Below, in pieces: positions 35,867 to 46,646 of a stretch of 64,000 nucleotides of DNA. The number at the start of each line of letters is the position of its first letter. The first letter of the stretch is position 1. The notes below the pieces were generated by a model that was not told the DNA's origin, ran no database searches, and saw only the letters and a list, made by a program, of their open reading frames with translations. The stretch is from Chinchilla lanigera (Eukaryota; Chordata; Mammalia; Rodentia; Chinchillidae): positions 6,389,450 to 6,453,449 of the forward strand of contig NW_004955435.1 in the NCBI RefSeq assembly GCF_000276665.1, read 5' to 3'. The position numbers were made by a program, and so were the translations under genes.

Positions 35867-38821
35867 GACCACCAAGTGTCACCAATCTCAGAACTGCTTG
35901 GCTCAAAGCCCACCTACCGCCAGGAACCTCTTGAGCAAACACAAATTAGGAGGATCTTTTAATACGTGTACCTATGTAAGCATTGTAGAGCTCTTCTACT
36001 TTTTATGTGATTTTCCCCTTCATCTTATTTTCTGGGTGTCCCAGTGTTTCAATATTCATCCCGTCATTCTCTCAATTCATGTTTACTAAATGCCTACATT
36101 TTTGGATTAGTTTAGTAGTCGCTACACTCACTGAACTGGTTCATAATCAGGGGAAGGGACAGGGCATGCTACGTAAACATGAAAAACAATTTAAAAAATG
36201 ATGCATACCTTAAAAAACCGCAGTGAAAGCTTTGAATGCTAAAAGAAGTGCCTGTCATGTTTATGTTAATATTAGCTGATGATTAATTAGCCAATATCCC
36301 GCTCGATTTATTTTCTCTCTTACAGTCAGGAAGGTCAGAGCACTCTTTGACATCTCTATTTGGGCTGGATCCAATGTAGGCCTGAAAGAGGAGGCCCCTA
36401 ATGGGATTTGAGCCCTTCATCTCCTTGTCACAGTCCTTAGACATTGAGCTGTACAGTTTACTAATGAGATCTAAATTGTGTCATTAGGCAGGTAGTTTGG
36501 TTTCATTATCACCAATTCTTTCAGCATAACACCGCTACTCTTTCCAATTAACTGAGGGAAATCACTGCCAACCAGTCAGGTAATGGGCTAATGAAAACTT
36601 AGTTACTCTGAAATAGTTGGTTCAAAACACCGTAATTTGCTTAGAAAATATTTTAGAGGAAAGAATAATTCCCAGGGGCAAGCTTAGACATAGCTAGTAT
36701 AAAAATAGGTCTGAGTGATGGGTTAGTTTCTTGTAAATTCAGAAAGTACAATATTTGAGAGGTTTGATGTGTTATTTTATTGTCTGAATGCTTTTGTCTG
36801 TTCTCTGATTACCTGGGAATTGTGTACTATAGCTTGCTACCCTGATGCACATTCACTCCACAGATCACACATATGCTTCATCTTACATCTTTGGAATTAC
36901 CAAGAGGACATGGGTAAAGGTGAGGTAAGTTTCAAACCCATAGTTTTCTTTGTTGATCTATTAAAAAATTGAACCGAACTTTATTGTAAAAGTATACAAG
37001 CAAGAGTTTCTTGCTGCCTTCCTGTGCTGCCTCCCAGTTTCCTGTCTGCTTGTCACAAGGCAGCCTAACAACTTAGACTCAGTAGAAATCATGATAGTTA
37101 ATTCTATAGAAAAATACGGACATGATTCTGTAATCCTGTGTCTGACTGTCATCGAGTTGTTCAACCTTCTAAGATAATGGCCCAAGGAGCAGCTCTTATT
37201 TCATGGTTCTAACTTTAATAAGACCAATGGTTAATCACTGTGAATAATAGAGGTAGAGTTCCTCTAATAGACTATGTTAGACGTGAGCTACTCTTGCTAT
37301 GGAAAAACAACCTATTCTCAATTGCTCCAGTGTTTATGGATGGTAGGAGATTATGACAACATTTGTTTAAATTTTACTATCTGTTTAAATTTTAAAGAGC
37401 TCATATTGAGAGTTTTTACCTTATATTATAAATAAAAATAGGATTTTAGATCTTGATTCTGATGTGTGTAGAATTTGAGAGAAACAGCCTTCCTACTTAA
37501 GCTACCCTCCCTCATCCTTGTGTTTACTTTTTATAATAGATGAAAGGTGAAAATGATGACATATTCTATCATCCACCCCTTACCGTCCTTTGTGCAGTCC
37601 ATTGGGTTTACCTTCCTTAAATCTTACTGATGCAGTGCTATTTTTAAAAAGGTTTCTTATATAATCCTCAATTTTCACATTCCCTTCTATTGCAAAACAG
37701 GCTATTACAGGCTATTTTAGGAATTGTAGGACATAAGTCTTTGCATTGTTAAAATTGTTTTCTTTTGAAAGAGACATTTTAGGACAAGTTCTTCAATGTC
37801 ATTTTTATACTCTTTTGGGATTAAATGCTTGAGAGTCAGCAAGTTATTTATTTATGTATTGAGTTAAATAAACTAGTGAGCACAGATTACCAACTCTATA
37901 AATATAATCTCTCCTTGTCTTTTCTGTTTATGTAAAGTTTCTCTTCCCCACAAGTTTATGCAGAGAGAGATGATGGAGAGATCATAGGATTTGCTGGTAT
38001 TAAGCAACAGACTTGATAAGAAGTCCAAAGTCAAACCAAGAGATCTGATGGGAATTTCTTCTAAAAAGCATATTTAATTGAGGCTTGATCATTTTTTAAA
38101 GCCAAGATGAATAATTATGTTAGGAAAATGCATCTAACAAATAAAACTACTAATTAAACTGTAATGCTGACCTTTAAAATAGCAGACATGATTAAGTGCG
38201 TATGGTTACAGTGGCCTTCCTGCCTAGATGTAATGCTTTTAAGTGTTTCTCTCCTCTCTGCTTATTGACTTTGGTTAATATATTCTGTGGATTTACACTT
38301 GATGTATTCAGGAAAGTAGAAAATAATTAACCACCACTTAGGTTACTGTCAGGAATGATGAAGTAACAGCGATCCACTAGGCTTTCATGGACTGCTGGCC
38401 TCACAACATTTTAAATCTTTAGGATCTCATTAGCAACACTTCAATTCCAGTACAGTTTCATTTTGAATGAGTCTTGTTTCCACTTTATGAAAGGGGTGCA
38501 TAATTTTCTTGTAAATTTAATTTAAAAACACATTTCAACAAGAGTAAGATTTGATTGACAAATACCAGCTGCACACTTGAGACATTCAAGTTACTGAATT
38601 CCGTGAAGTGAAAGATTGGTAATGACACTACAGTTTTGGAAAGTCAGTGGACATAGGGAGCGGAAAGAATGCCTCATTTGTCTTCTGTGGATGACGCATT
38701 GGCTAATGATATTTTTAAGAATATGCAATCTACCAGGGTTATTCTTTTAGCCAAGAGATCTCTTGCAAACATACTACAAAGTAGCAACTACTACTATTTT
38801 TAAAAAGAGGTTTAGAAATCT
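35867..38821. other. Nearly 3 kb with no recognised gene or repeat
   Basis: This is one of the longest repeat-poor intervals here. It is AT-rich, with many homeodomain-like ATTA/TAAT cores, especially at 38090-38340. No convincing coding frame is present; the short frames at 36769-36972 and 36961-37185 have no domain. Confidence 0.4.
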
Positions 38822-39004
38822 TGGTAATATGGTTTGAATTTGTCTACCAAAGTTCATGGATTGAAAATGGTCTCTATTAAGATGGTGTTGAGAGACGAGA
38901 CATTTCAAGGATGACTAGGTCATGAGAACGCTGAGCTCATGAACAAAGACCGCTGCCACAAGAGTGGGTAAGACACTGCAGCAGCGGGTTTGGGCCCCTT
39001 TCCT

Positions 39005-39041
<37 letters not shown>

Positions 39042-39222
39042 GTTTTTCTCCACCTACTATTCTACCCTTCTTCTATGTGATGGTACAAACAGAAAGCCTT
39101 TGACAGATGCATGTTCCTTAGCCTTCTACCACCCAATCTTCAGAATAATAACAAATACATCTCTGTTCTTTATAAATTTCTCTATCTCAGGTGTATGGTT
39201 TAGCATCACAAAGCAGATTTAA
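38822..39222 (+). repeat. 5' LTR of the MaLR element
   Basis: It starts ATATGGTTTGAATTTGTCTA and CCAAAGTTCATGGATTG, has a GACTAGGTCATGAGAACGC block and ends around CAGGTGTATGGTTTAGCATC. This is the usual MaLR order, with a (CT)n expansion at 39009-39038 in the middle. Confidence 0.78.
39009..39038. repeat. (CT)n microsatellite in the LTR
   Basis: About fifteen CT units inside the MaLR 5' LTR. Confidence 0.93.
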
Positions 39223-39336
39223 AATTGAAAATTAGTATCAGTAATATATGATACCAATGGCCTTTGCTATAATAAATATCTGAAAATGTAGAAAGAGCTT
39301 TGGAATTGGGTAATGATGAGAGGCTGGAAGAATTTG

Positions 39337-39608
39337 TATATTTTATTTTTTTGGAAGGAAATGCACATGTCTCTGTAGAAATGTTTTTTTTTTTATTTTA
39401 AGGATAAAAGGAGGGAAACATTAACAGACATACAACATTTTACAACATATCACAAGCACAATACAGACAATACAGAGTTACAAACAAAGTGGTAGGGAAT
39501 TAACAATGGTGGTTGTATTACATATTGATATCTTCAAAGTGGCTTCTCATGAAAACAGATATAGACATGCAATACTGGTCAACCAAAGACTCATTGACAG
39601 TTTCTTTC
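39337..39608 (-). mobile_element. Unidentified 272 bp retroposed insert with 16 bp TSD
   Basis: AGGCTGGAAGAATTTG occurs exactly at 39321-39336 and 39609-39624, so the 272 bp between is an insertion that duplicated its target. The insert starts with a T-rich stretch (39337-39352), as expected for a minus-strand A-tailed retroposon. A second T run lies at about 39386-39397. I do not recognise the sequence. It could be a 5'-truncated L1 3'UTR, a retrocopy of a cellular transcript or an unfamiliar SINE. Confidence 0.8.
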
Positions 39609-40401
39609 AGGCTGGAAGAATTTGAAGGAAGAGGCTCTGAAAAAGCTTAGATGCTTGTGAATAGAAAGTTAAAGACAATTCTGCTGAGGTCTCAGAAGAA
39701 AAGCTACAGGTAGAGCCTAACTCTAATAAGGAAACCTTGCACTGACAAGAATGCTTGTAGAAATATGGATGTTAAAGGCCATTCTGAGAAGGTCTAAGAT
39801 GGCAATGAGCTATTAGATATTTGGGGCATAGAATAACAACTGCACTTGTCACACAGGTGGGAAGACCGTGTTGAAACTGTGCCTCTGTCCTTGGACTTTG
39901 AGGAATGTAGAACCTAGCTGTGATGAACCAAGGTATCTGGCCAAAGAAATATCAAATCTACAGTGTCCAAGGTGCTGCGTGGTTTCTTTCATATGCTTGC
40001 AGCAAAATCGGAGAAAAGAGAACTTGCAGACAGACTATATCATCCAGAGGGAAGCAGAAAAGAAAGATTTGAAAAATGGTCTGGCCATGTAAATAATAAA
40101 GTTTGTTCCAGAAAGAAAATTAATTATGTTTCTAAGTGACTCTTTGCCAAGATTAATGTAGATAAAAGCAAGCCCGGTTCTCTTCCTGAACATAAAGGAA
40201 GACTGTTCCTAAAGACAATCCAGAGATCTTGCAGCCCACCCTGGGCTGGAGGCAAGTGCCTGTCAGACCTCAGTATTTGCTGCCCTGCAAGTGTCCAGCG
40301 GCTGCTGCAGTGATAGCTTTGGTGGGTCTCAGTGCATCTAACTTTCTACTCTGCGAGATACAAGTAGCATGTATTAGTAGTGTCCATATAGTGCCAACTC
40401 T

Positions 40402-40493
40402 TGTTTGTTCTGGTTTTGTTGCAGGGCTGGGTATCAAACTAGAGCTTTGCTCATGCTAAGCAGATGTTCTACTGCTGAGCTACATTCCTAGCC
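40402..40493 (-). repeat. ID-like SINE, older copy
   Basis: Reverse-oriented ID blocks are seen: GGGCTGGGTATCAAACTAGA, CATGCTAAGCAGATGTTCTA and GAGCTACATTCCTAGCCC. Flanks CCATATAGTGCCAACTCT and CCACATAGTGCTAATTCT form a diverged target-site duplication, so the insertion into the MaLR internal region is not recent. Confidence 0.9.
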
Positions 40494-41387
40494 CCACATA
40501 GTGCTAATTCTGTAGGAGAGTGGTGGCAAACCTCTGACACTTGTACTGCAGCTGTCTGTGTGTTATTACTGGAAGCTCTCAAAGGTTCGTCATCACTGCT
40601 GTAGGACAATAAAATGAAAAAGCTACTTCCTACATTTCAGCCTCTACTGAGATTTCAAAGGATTTACAGATAGCTTGGGAGCCAGGTGGGACTTATTGTG
40701 GGGCAGGGGCACTGCGGAGAGCCCCCGTAAGCCAATGCCTACTGGATTTATAGGAATGAGGTCACCTCAGGGAGTCCCACTGACTTGTGAACAATGGGAG
40801 TAACAGAAGTACAGAGTTATGGGTACACATCAGCCTGGAAAGCTTCAAGTATGAGATTATCCTTTGAGGTGCTGGACACACTGAGCCCAGCAAAACTAAT
40901 AGTGCCGTTGCCTGCAGCTTGGGAGCCTGACCCTGACCATAGGGTGTCTGGGGGGTAGGACATGGACTAGAGAAAGATTATTGTGGAGTCTTGAGATTTA
41001 ATGCTGTTGACCCTCTTAGGTTTGGACTTCCTTGAGATCACTTATATCCCGTATTCTTGTCTATTTTTCTATTGGAATAAGAACGTGTCTTCAATGCCTC
41101 TCTTCCCTTGTGTTTGGGAAGCAGGTAACTTGTGAATGCCATAGATTCACTTTTGCAGAGGAAGTGAATCTGTCATGGCTGAGTCACGCTCAAGTCCTTC
41201 CCATACCTGACTGAGATCAGACTCCAGAATGTCCTTTTGTTTTGGTGCTTGACCCAGGCAAGACTTTAGAGCTACTGAGATAAGGAGAAGGCATGCGTGA
41301 GGGACATAGGTTTGAGTGGTTGTGGTGGGAATAAAAGGATTTGAATATTTTCTCCAAAGTTCATGTTTTGGAAACTTTTCTGTGGTG

Positions 41388-41455
41388 TTAGGGATTGAAG
41401 CCAGGGTGTCTTGCCAACCAGGAAAGTGATGTACCTCTCCCATGCCTCCAACCCC
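41388..41455 (-). repeat. Decayed ID-like SINE
   Basis: GTTAGGGATTGAAGCCAGGG, CTTGCCAACCAGGAAAGTG and GCCTCCAACCCC follow the reverse order of an ID SINE but are heavily changed. Confidence 0.45.
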
Positions 41456-41469
41456 TTGTATGTTAGATC

Positions 41470-41652
41470 TTTTATGAAAGGGAAGGTGGCCAAAAGACAG
41501 AGGGTAGAAAGAGGAAGGGAAAGATAAAACAGAGTAGGAACTAAGATGTACAGTATTATACATATGTACAGACTCCCTATGATAAATGTAATTATTATGT
41601 ACTGCAAACAGGAGCTAATGAAATTAAATTTAAAACAGAAAGAAAAATCAAA
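41470..41652 (+). mobile_element. Probable L1 3'UTR fragment, 5' truncated
   Basis: Purine-rich sequence is followed by ATGATAAATGTAATTATTATG and an A-rich end. This resembles, in the opposite orientation, the 3'UTR of the L1 at 28.4 kb. Confidence 0.5.
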
Positions 41653-41972
41653 TCCCCAGCACACCAGCATTGACAGATGGGAAGTGTGTGAGTGGTAAGG
41701 CTCGTGCCTTCCCGTGTGGGTTAATGTTGTTGCTGTGAGAGCGGGTTAGTTATTACAGAAGTGGGAGTCTGGTGAAGGGTGAATCCCTCCCCCAACACAC
41801 ACACCCCATGCATCTCCATTACAACTTGATGCAGAACATGAATAAGAATGAGAATTAAAAGGAAGACAAAGAAGAACAACTTCAACTAAGGAAAGAAGAT
41901 GCATGAAGTTTCCCACTTGAGACACTTTAGAGTCTCAGAGCGAGGCTGCTTCATAGTTGAGATATACATTTT

Positions 41973-42100
41973 TGTTTTTGTTTTTGTTGTTCCAATGGGG
42001 TTTAGCTATGTAGTGCAGGCTGACCTGGAGCTCACAGGAATCCTCCTGCTTCAGACTCTCAAGAGCTGGGATTATAGGTGTGCACCACCGTGTTTGGCAA
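41973..42100 (-). repeat. B1 SINE
   Basis: A (TTTTTG)n tail is followed by GGGGTTTAGCTATGTAGTGC, CAGGAATCCTCCTGCTTCAG and GGGATTATAGGTGTGCACCA, with a TTTGGC end, the reverse of B1. ATACATTTT on both sides (41964-41972 and 42104-42112) is a target-site duplication. Confidence 0.93.
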
Positions 42101-42112
42101 AGCATACATTTT

Positions 42113-43079
42113 GGTTTTCTTTCAGATACAATCCATTTTAAAAATGCAAAAAAATCTTAATAGCTGCTTTCATTTTCTACTTAATGTTCTAAGAAGAGAC
42201 ACACTTAAAGTTGTGTCAAGTCAAATATGAATCAGCTTATAATTATTTTATATATATTACCTAGTTCATTTATTTAAGTTCTTTGCTATTCATTGCATGA
42301 TTTAACATCACTGCTTTTTATATAATTGAAATAGGATTCAGTATGGAACTCATACAACTGCTACCTTCAGCTATTAATTAAGTCATTCAATTGAAAATAG
42401 AGAGATTTTGATGCTGAGTCATTTTCACTTTGTAAATCCATCAGAATGACTCATGGAGCATATAGTGGCCTATTTCATATGGATGTGGCAGAAAATTATT
42501 TCATATATAATGGTAGTTTAGCTTCTCAAGCTGTACTATTCCTACACATTTCCTGAAAATGCCTTTTTGTGTGACAGTAGCATTTCACATGGTGACTTCT
42601 GATGGGCTAAACCTCAGAGCAGTTAGCCACAAACATGTGTTTGCTCAAACATGAATTTTCAAAGAGCAGGACCAAAAACTGTGCACATTGCCACACCCAT
42701 GGTGTTTCCCATGGCCTCCCAACTTACTCCTGTGTAGGAAACACTATTAATAGAACAAATAGATGAGAAAATGAACATTTCTGATGTCTTTCATTGAGAT
42801 CAGGAAACTACAGTCTTCCTTTGGAAATAAATATTTGGGCCTTTGGTTGATCTCTGTTAATGACTTGACCACTAAGGCAGCGAGGTAGCCTGGACAGAAT
42901 AGAAATGCATGAGTGTGCCGTGTTCCGGTGAGACTTTATAAAAACTGGTAAGGGAGGGTTTGACCACAGCCTGTAATTTGCCAATCCTTGATGTAGATTA
43001 GCAGCCCACTTATTGGGAAGATGAGGTAAATAGAAATTGAAATTTGAGAAACACGTGAAACTTTACAGGTTTTCTGGCA
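42113..43079. other. No recognised gene or repeat
   Basis: Repeat-poor AT-rich interval. At 42380-42470 it holds a homeodomain-like ATTAATTAAGTC and a TGCTGAGTCA (AP-1/MAF-like) motif close together. Function is not shown. Confidence 0.35.
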
Positions 43080-43215
43080 TTTCCTCATTTATTTTAAGTG
43101 GGAAAATTAAGGTTTGGGATGAGGAAGAGGATTGCATAGAATAGCACAGGTACTCAGTCTCTGGAAAGGAAAGCGAATCCTGGTCTCCCGGCTGTTGTCC
43201 TGGCGCCATCACTGC
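43080..43215 (-). repeat. MIR-like fragment
   Basis: AAGTGGGAAAATTAAGGTTTG, an AATAGCACAGGTACTCAGTC block and GCGAATCCTGGTCTCCCGGCT match a reversed MIR core. Confidence 0.6.
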
Positions 43216-43925
43216 TTTTGGTTGCTCCAAAAGTCACAGAAAATAAAGCACAATATAACAAAAATGACCCACCTGAGATTATGGAAGGATATCTTTTTGG
43301 TAGCCTGACAATGCATCTTTCTGTATGTCAATATATGCAAATATATGCTAATTTAAGTAGGATATTTGGCAGGCCTTAGGGATCCCCATTAAACGGCTGC
43401 TAAGGAAATCATCCCCAAAGAATACAAACCAGAATAAAATTGTTCCAAAGCCTGATTAACTTTTTGTTGTCCGCTCATGTATCAAATTTCCTAAGCAGAA
43501 TCTCTTTGGTGTTTTTGTCCCTATTTTTGCAAAGATCACTCAGAGAACTTCCTTAGGTTCATTCTTTGCTTTTGAATAAGCAGCCACCAGGGCTCACTTG
43601 GGCTTCGCAGCTCCTGGAGCAAGGCAGATGCTGGAGGGTCTTGCAGGCGAAGCTTTTCACAACTGGTGGTAGACAAGAGCTGAACAATTTGTAACTAGTG
43701 AGTGTCAGAGATTAAAGCAGAAACTTGACTTTGGAACTAGACTTTTCAGAGCCAGAAAATAAAAGTCAGAACAGTTTTCCTGTAATCTGTTTTTGAAAGC
43801 ATAGTAAGAGAGAACAAAGGCAAACTCCAAGTTTTGAACACCTGAATATGAACATAAATAAAAATGGGCCTGTACAACATTAAGTAGAAGTTCCTATAAA
43901 AGAATTTTAACAGCATGACTCTGAT

Positions 43926-44040
43926 AAAAATGGTAATGATAATAATAACCACAAAGAGTTACAAAGGGCCCATTATATGGCAGATACAAGTGCTTCTATA
44001 TGTACTACTTTACACTGTATTTTGTATAAACATTTCAAGA
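43926..44040 (-). repeat. MIR-like 3' fragment
   Basis: GAGTTACAAAGGGCCCATTA followed by TATGGCAGATACAAGTGCTTC follows the reversed MIR 3' end. It is short and diverged. Confidence 0.5.
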
Positions 44041-44869
44041 ATTCACTACACAGAATAAATTCAAAATTTTTATCGAATAGAACAACATTCCCCACATGCA
44101 TTTTTTGGTATCTTCCTTATTTTCTTGACATATGCCCTGCACATTAGGTGTTATCTGGTATTTTAGAAAACTTACTAACTTCTTTGGATCAATAATGCTC
44201 AGGTGCTGGAAATAAATTTAAAAATGAAATTCCCTTTCAACTTTTGAGAAACTGACTTCCACCCAAGGAAAACAGCTTTCAACTATTTTTAGCCTAACTG
44301 GAAGGAATAGAGATTAATAAGGCCTATGTTGAACCCTGAAATAGTTAACTCACTAATTAAGACAGCCATACCTACTGGGTAGTTTAATCCTCACATTCTA
44401 TTCAATTTCACTTAATACATGGGCACTGTCACAGGTATTGTTAAATAAAAGGGTCCATTTTAGATAAATATCCTTTTAAATTTTAGCTACATTTATAGAA
44501 AAGGGAAAATAAACACCTATGGTGAATTTATTCTAAATATAGAAGAAAGACATGTTTATTTGTATGAAGGAATGGAGAACAATCAACTAGAAATGTAGTA
44601 AAACCAAAAAGACACTGAAAAGAATCAAAGAGAATCAAAACTGAGATCAAGGCCTAAAAGTGTCAAGAAATCACCAGGAAAATGTTTTCGGTAGGGTAGT
44701 ACTTTCAAAAAAGTCAAATTTTGGTGTCTACCTAGAAAAGATTGTGGGACAAGAAGGAGTCATCTACATGGCTTGCAATGATTAGAATCGTTCTGCGAGT
44801 AGCTTTAGAAGTGATAGGGGTTTGAGGGGTTTAGACTTTCAAAATCTTCATCCATTTTAAATGCTATGT
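44041..44869. other. No recognised gene or repeat
   Basis: AT-rich DNA without a credible coding frame. Confidence 0.4.
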
Positions 44870-45141
44870 CTATCATACTTCCTAATTTAAATTAACTCTT
44901 TCAGGTTTTATACAAGTGAAACAATGCGGTGCTTGCACATGCAGGTCTGATTTATTTCACTTATAAGTATGGATCATTTACCTATAAAGGCCTCGAGTTT
45001 ATCTTTCTTTATAGCTGAGTAATATTCCATTATATAAAAGTACTATGTAAAGGCCTTGAGTTTATCTTTCTTTATAGCTGAGTAATATTCCATTATATAA
45101 AAGTACCACAATTTTCTTATCCAACACTCAAGGGTAAAGGG
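44870..45141 (-). mobile_element. L1 3' fragment
   Basis: CTGATTTATTTCACTTATAAG, then AGCTGAGTAATATTCCATTAT and a later TACCACAATTTTCTTATCC with AACACTCAAGGGTAAAGGGC are reverse-complement L1 ORF2/3'UTR landmarks. A 63 bp internal tandem duplication repeats the middle of the block. Confidence 0.8.
44986..45106. repeat. 63 bp tandem duplication inside the L1 fragment
   Basis: The unit starting AAAGGCCTCGAGTTTATC at 44986 recurs at 45049 as AAAGGCCTTGAGTTTATC. Apart from the C/T change, the two copies agree through ATATAAAAGTAC (45032-45043 and 45095-45106). The near identity points to a recent duplication. Confidence 0.93.
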
Positions 45142-45551
45142 CAACTGGGATGTGGGAAAAGAGAAGGGAAAGAAGGAGAAATTTTGTATGTATGTATATA
45201 CAGGATAGTTAACATAGTTGTTCCACTGTCTTCTATTTCTTTGCTGAAAAAAATTGTCAATGAGTCCTTGATTGATCAATATCACATGTCTCTATCTATT
45301 TTCATGAGAAACCACTTTGAAGATATCAATATGTAATACAACAAGCATTGTTAATTTCTTGCCACTTTGTTTGTAACTCTGTAGTGTCTGTACTGTTCTT
45401 TTGCTATTTTGTAAAAGGTTGTCTGTTAATGTTTTCCTCCTTCTATTTTTAAAATGAAAAAAAGAAAATAAAAAGGCTATGTCTACAAAGACATCAGTAG
45501 GCACTCCTCAACATGAAATACTTGTAATTTTAGAATTTCTTCTTTTGATAT

Positions 45552-46200
45552 TGCTATAGGGGAAAGAAACTCCCAACCTGAAAGATATCTGGGATGAGTT
45601 CACGTTTTCTAAAATCAAAGAATGAATTTTGGGAACAGCGGAGATTCAGAGTGAAATATATTGATTGGAGAAAAGAAAGCTTCTGTCCGAGAGAGGGACA
45701 GAAGGGGCCCTAATGGGTTGCTAAGGAACCTGCCTTTCCTAGGGATTTTACAGAGCAAAACCACAGGTGAGGTGGATCTAAGGTGGAGAAAAATAGGAAA
45801 TGGCAAGGTGGGTATGATGGAAAAAAACGATGGTCAACCAATAAGATTACGAGTATAACTGCCCAGGTAAAATTAATTAAATCAGGATCAAATGGGGAAG
45901 AGAGTCACATAGCAAGTGGACGTGAATACAGAACAGGCACTTTTCCTGTAGGGGGTTAGGTAAGAGACTTCCTGACTTTTTAAAGGTGATTGATACCTAT
46001 TTAGCATATCAATCCCTGAGGTCCATTCTAGGGAAGTGTGTCGGTGCGGTTGTTTTATCTTTTGTCTTGAGGTCTGGCCCACAGCAGGAGTGCCTGTCTC
46101 TCCCACAGTTGCAAGGTATCTTGTCTTCCATACTGCCTCCTTCCAGGGTCTGGTCCTGTCTGCCTGCCTGTAATATTTCTGTCTAACTCAGCTGCCTACA
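45552..46200 (-). mobile_element. ~650 bp solo LTR, copy A (family unidentified)
   Basis: This aligns over its whole length with 49536-50189, in the same order and orientation, with roughly one difference in five by eye. On the minus strand it starts TGTAGGCAGCTGAGTTAG and ends close to CTTTCCCCTATAGCA, so it has TG...CA ends. Its partner has an AATAAA near the 3' end, which sets the orientation. No matching 5 bp duplication was found. The family resembles an ERV LTR, but I cannot name it. Confidence 0.75.
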
Positions 46201-46211
46201 AGGTACTGTGC

Positions 46212-46641
46212 TGTTATGGTTGAAACATTGTGTCAACTTGGGAAGTCTAGAGGTTTGGCTAAGTGACTCAGCAGGAAGCCAGGNNNNNNNNNNNNNNNNN
46301 NNNNNNNNNNNNNNNNNNNNNNNNNNNNNNNNNNNNNNNNNNNNNNNNNNNNNNNNNNNNNNNNNNNNNNNNNNNNNNNNNNNNNNTAGGTGGGGGTAGC
46401 CTGTTTACAATGTAAGGCAGGGAAAGAAGCTGCTTGCCGCCATTCCTCCGGTTTTGCTCTGGCTGTTTGCTGTTTGGCTGCCGTTCCCCCCTTTGCTCTT
46501 GTTGCTTTGCTATCTTCTGCCTCGGAGCCAGCCAAGTATGGACTGAAACCTCCACAAACTGTGAGCTAAATAAAGCTTTCCTTCCTTCATTTTGGGCTTT
46601 GGGTATTTTGTCTCAGCAACGAGAGAAAAGTAACCAAGACA
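46212..46641 (+). mobile_element. ERVL-MaLR-like solo LTR with perfect TSD, holding an assembly gap
   Basis: It begins TGTTATGGTTGAAAC and ends GTAACCAAGACA, with AATAAA at 46569-46574. TGTGC at 46207-46211 and 46642-46646 is an exact 5 bp target-site duplication. The central part is replaced by Ns (46284-46386). It begins only 11 bp after LTR copy A ends. Confidence 0.93.
46284..46386. other. Assembly gap (103 N)
   Basis: A run of 103 undetermined bases inside the MaLR LTR. Frames crossing it are artefacts. Other copies of the LTR suggest the missing part is ordinary LTR sequence. Confidence 0.98.
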
Positions 46642-46646
46642 TGTGC

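Larger units (their letters stand above)
39223..41334 (+). pseudogene. MaLR internal region (degraded, non-coding)
   Basis: Blocks such as GCTTTGGAATTGGGTAATGA, AGGCTGGAAGAATTTG and CTATTAGATATTTGGGGCAT follow the remembered order of THE1/MST-type internal sequence. The only notable frame (39868-40092, 74 codons) reads like a decayed piece of it (YLAKEIS is recognisable). Stops and small indels break every frame. It is a fossil of an endogenous retroviral relative with no intact gene. Confidence 0.68.
38822..41815 (+). mobile_element. Nearly complete ERVL-MaLR element (LTR, internal, LTR)
   Basis: A 5' LTR (38822-39222), a ~2.1 kb internal region and the diverged start of a 3' LTR (from about 41335) lie in the same orientation. 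MaLR elements are non-autonomous relatives of ERVL endogenous retroviruses and carry a non-functional internal sequence. All possible frames are interrupted. Three later insertions are visible: an unidentified 272 bp insert (39337-39608), an ID-like SINE (40402-40493), and a decayed SINE plus L1 tail inside the 3' LTR (41388-41652). Confidence 0.75.
41335..41815 (+). repeat. 3' LTR of the MaLR element, interrupted and truncated
   Basis: The start (GGATTTGAATATTTTCTCCA followed by AAGTTCATGTTTTGG) aligns with the 5' LTR start at 38828. After about 270 bp of inserted sequence, LTR-like sequence resumes near 41700 with GCGGGTTAGTTATTACAGAA. The 3' end is not visible, so the LTR looks truncated. 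Confidence 0.55.

Noticed and set aside
41147..41670. Overlapping minus-strand frames of 138 and 132 codons
   Set aside because: They cross the MaLR end, a decayed SINE and an L1 fragment; no domain recognised.
46208..46555. Reading frames containing runs of X
   Set aside because: They cross the assembly gap and are artefacts; the same applies to frames over 60289-60388.
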